Source of the DNA: Ornithodoros turicata | Lineage: Eukaryota; Arthropoda; Arachnida; Ixodida; Argasidae | Direction: 5' to 3' | DNA: 64,000 bases | Assembly: GCF_037126465.1 (NCBI RefSeq) | Contig: NC_088206.1 | Span: forward strand, 71,923,687 to 71,987,686 | Part shown: positions 63,743-64,000 of the stretch, one piece after another | Layout of the letters: the number at the start of each line of letters is the position of its first letter | Numbering within the stretch: the first letter of the stretch is position 1 | The notes under the pieces: generated by a model | Seen by the model: only the letters and a program-made list of their open reading frames with translations | Told to the model about the DNA's origin: nothing | Database searches by the model: none | Position numbers and translations under genes: made by a program

Positions 63743-64000
63743 GAAATATCGCGGAAGAGAAGTAAGCCAATGAAATGGTGAAGGTTTTGCAAACAGACAC
63801 CGGTGACTATGAGTAGATGTACGTTAATTAGCTCGAAGCATGTTATCTTATTTTATGCTTTGAGGTGTCGTGACATGGCAGATGTGTGCACGTGCTCCGC
63901 GACTGCTCTTGGGCAAAGCAGCAGCGACTACGTGGCATACACCGCGACATGCCCGTTTGTATAGTATGGCGTCATGGGTATTCACGGAAATTATTAGCAA

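Overview
This is 64 kb of non-coding eukaryotic DNA. It is dense in microsatellites and poly-A/poly-T runs, no long ORF resembles a host protein, and almost everything I can identify is a transposable element. The most repeated unit is a tRNA-headed SINE: A box and B box, a body with repeated GGTTTTCC motifs, and a tail ending GCGGCGCTAACAC plus poly-A. From memory it resembles the tRNA-derived SINEs of hard ticks. With the mariner, hAT and non-LTR remnants, this makes a chelicerate, probably an ixodid tick, my best guess. That is inference and not checked against a database. No host gene, rRNA, functional tRNA or CRISPR array was found.

Layout. 1-8 kb: one ~525 bp inverted-repeat element (MITE-B), SINE pieces and retroelement 3' ends. 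7.7-12.4 kb: a non-LTR reverse transcriptase C-terminus, two copies of a TA-flanked MITE (MITE-A), a small hAT with 8-bp target duplication, and a Harbinger-type MITE directly upstream of a SINE. 13.4-16.2 kb: a decayed mariner whose transposase is readable but full of stops and frameshifts. 20-22.4 kb: a hAT inside a hAT, the inner one keeping a transposase C-terminal domain. 25-27.4 kb: SINEs, a pogo-type MITE, and three elements nested one in another. 28-31 kb: a 389-bp near-perfect foldback inside a SINE, and a hAT MITE. 34-45.8 kb: SINEs, two MITE families seen a second time in inverted orientation, a (GT)-rich tract, a hAT, an HTH-type transposase fragment, a tRNA-like foldback, and a second Harbinger MITE-SINE pair. 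46.9-50.5 kb: an element with seven ATAAGCCGC repeats and a 1-kb hAT. 51.5-64 kb: sparser, with several TA-flanked foldbacks, a non-LTR 3' end inserted in a pogo-like element, and SINE remnants.

The window records layered transposition. Target duplications and interrupted repeats give relative insertion orders at several sites. Two patterns stand out. First, both Harbinger-type MITEs end about 6 bp before a SINE tRNA-like head, which suggests targeting of pol III promoters. Second, six or seven otherwise different hAT-like elements all carry clusters of one short self-complementary motif just inside their ends, each with its own motif. All family names are by eye, without searches.
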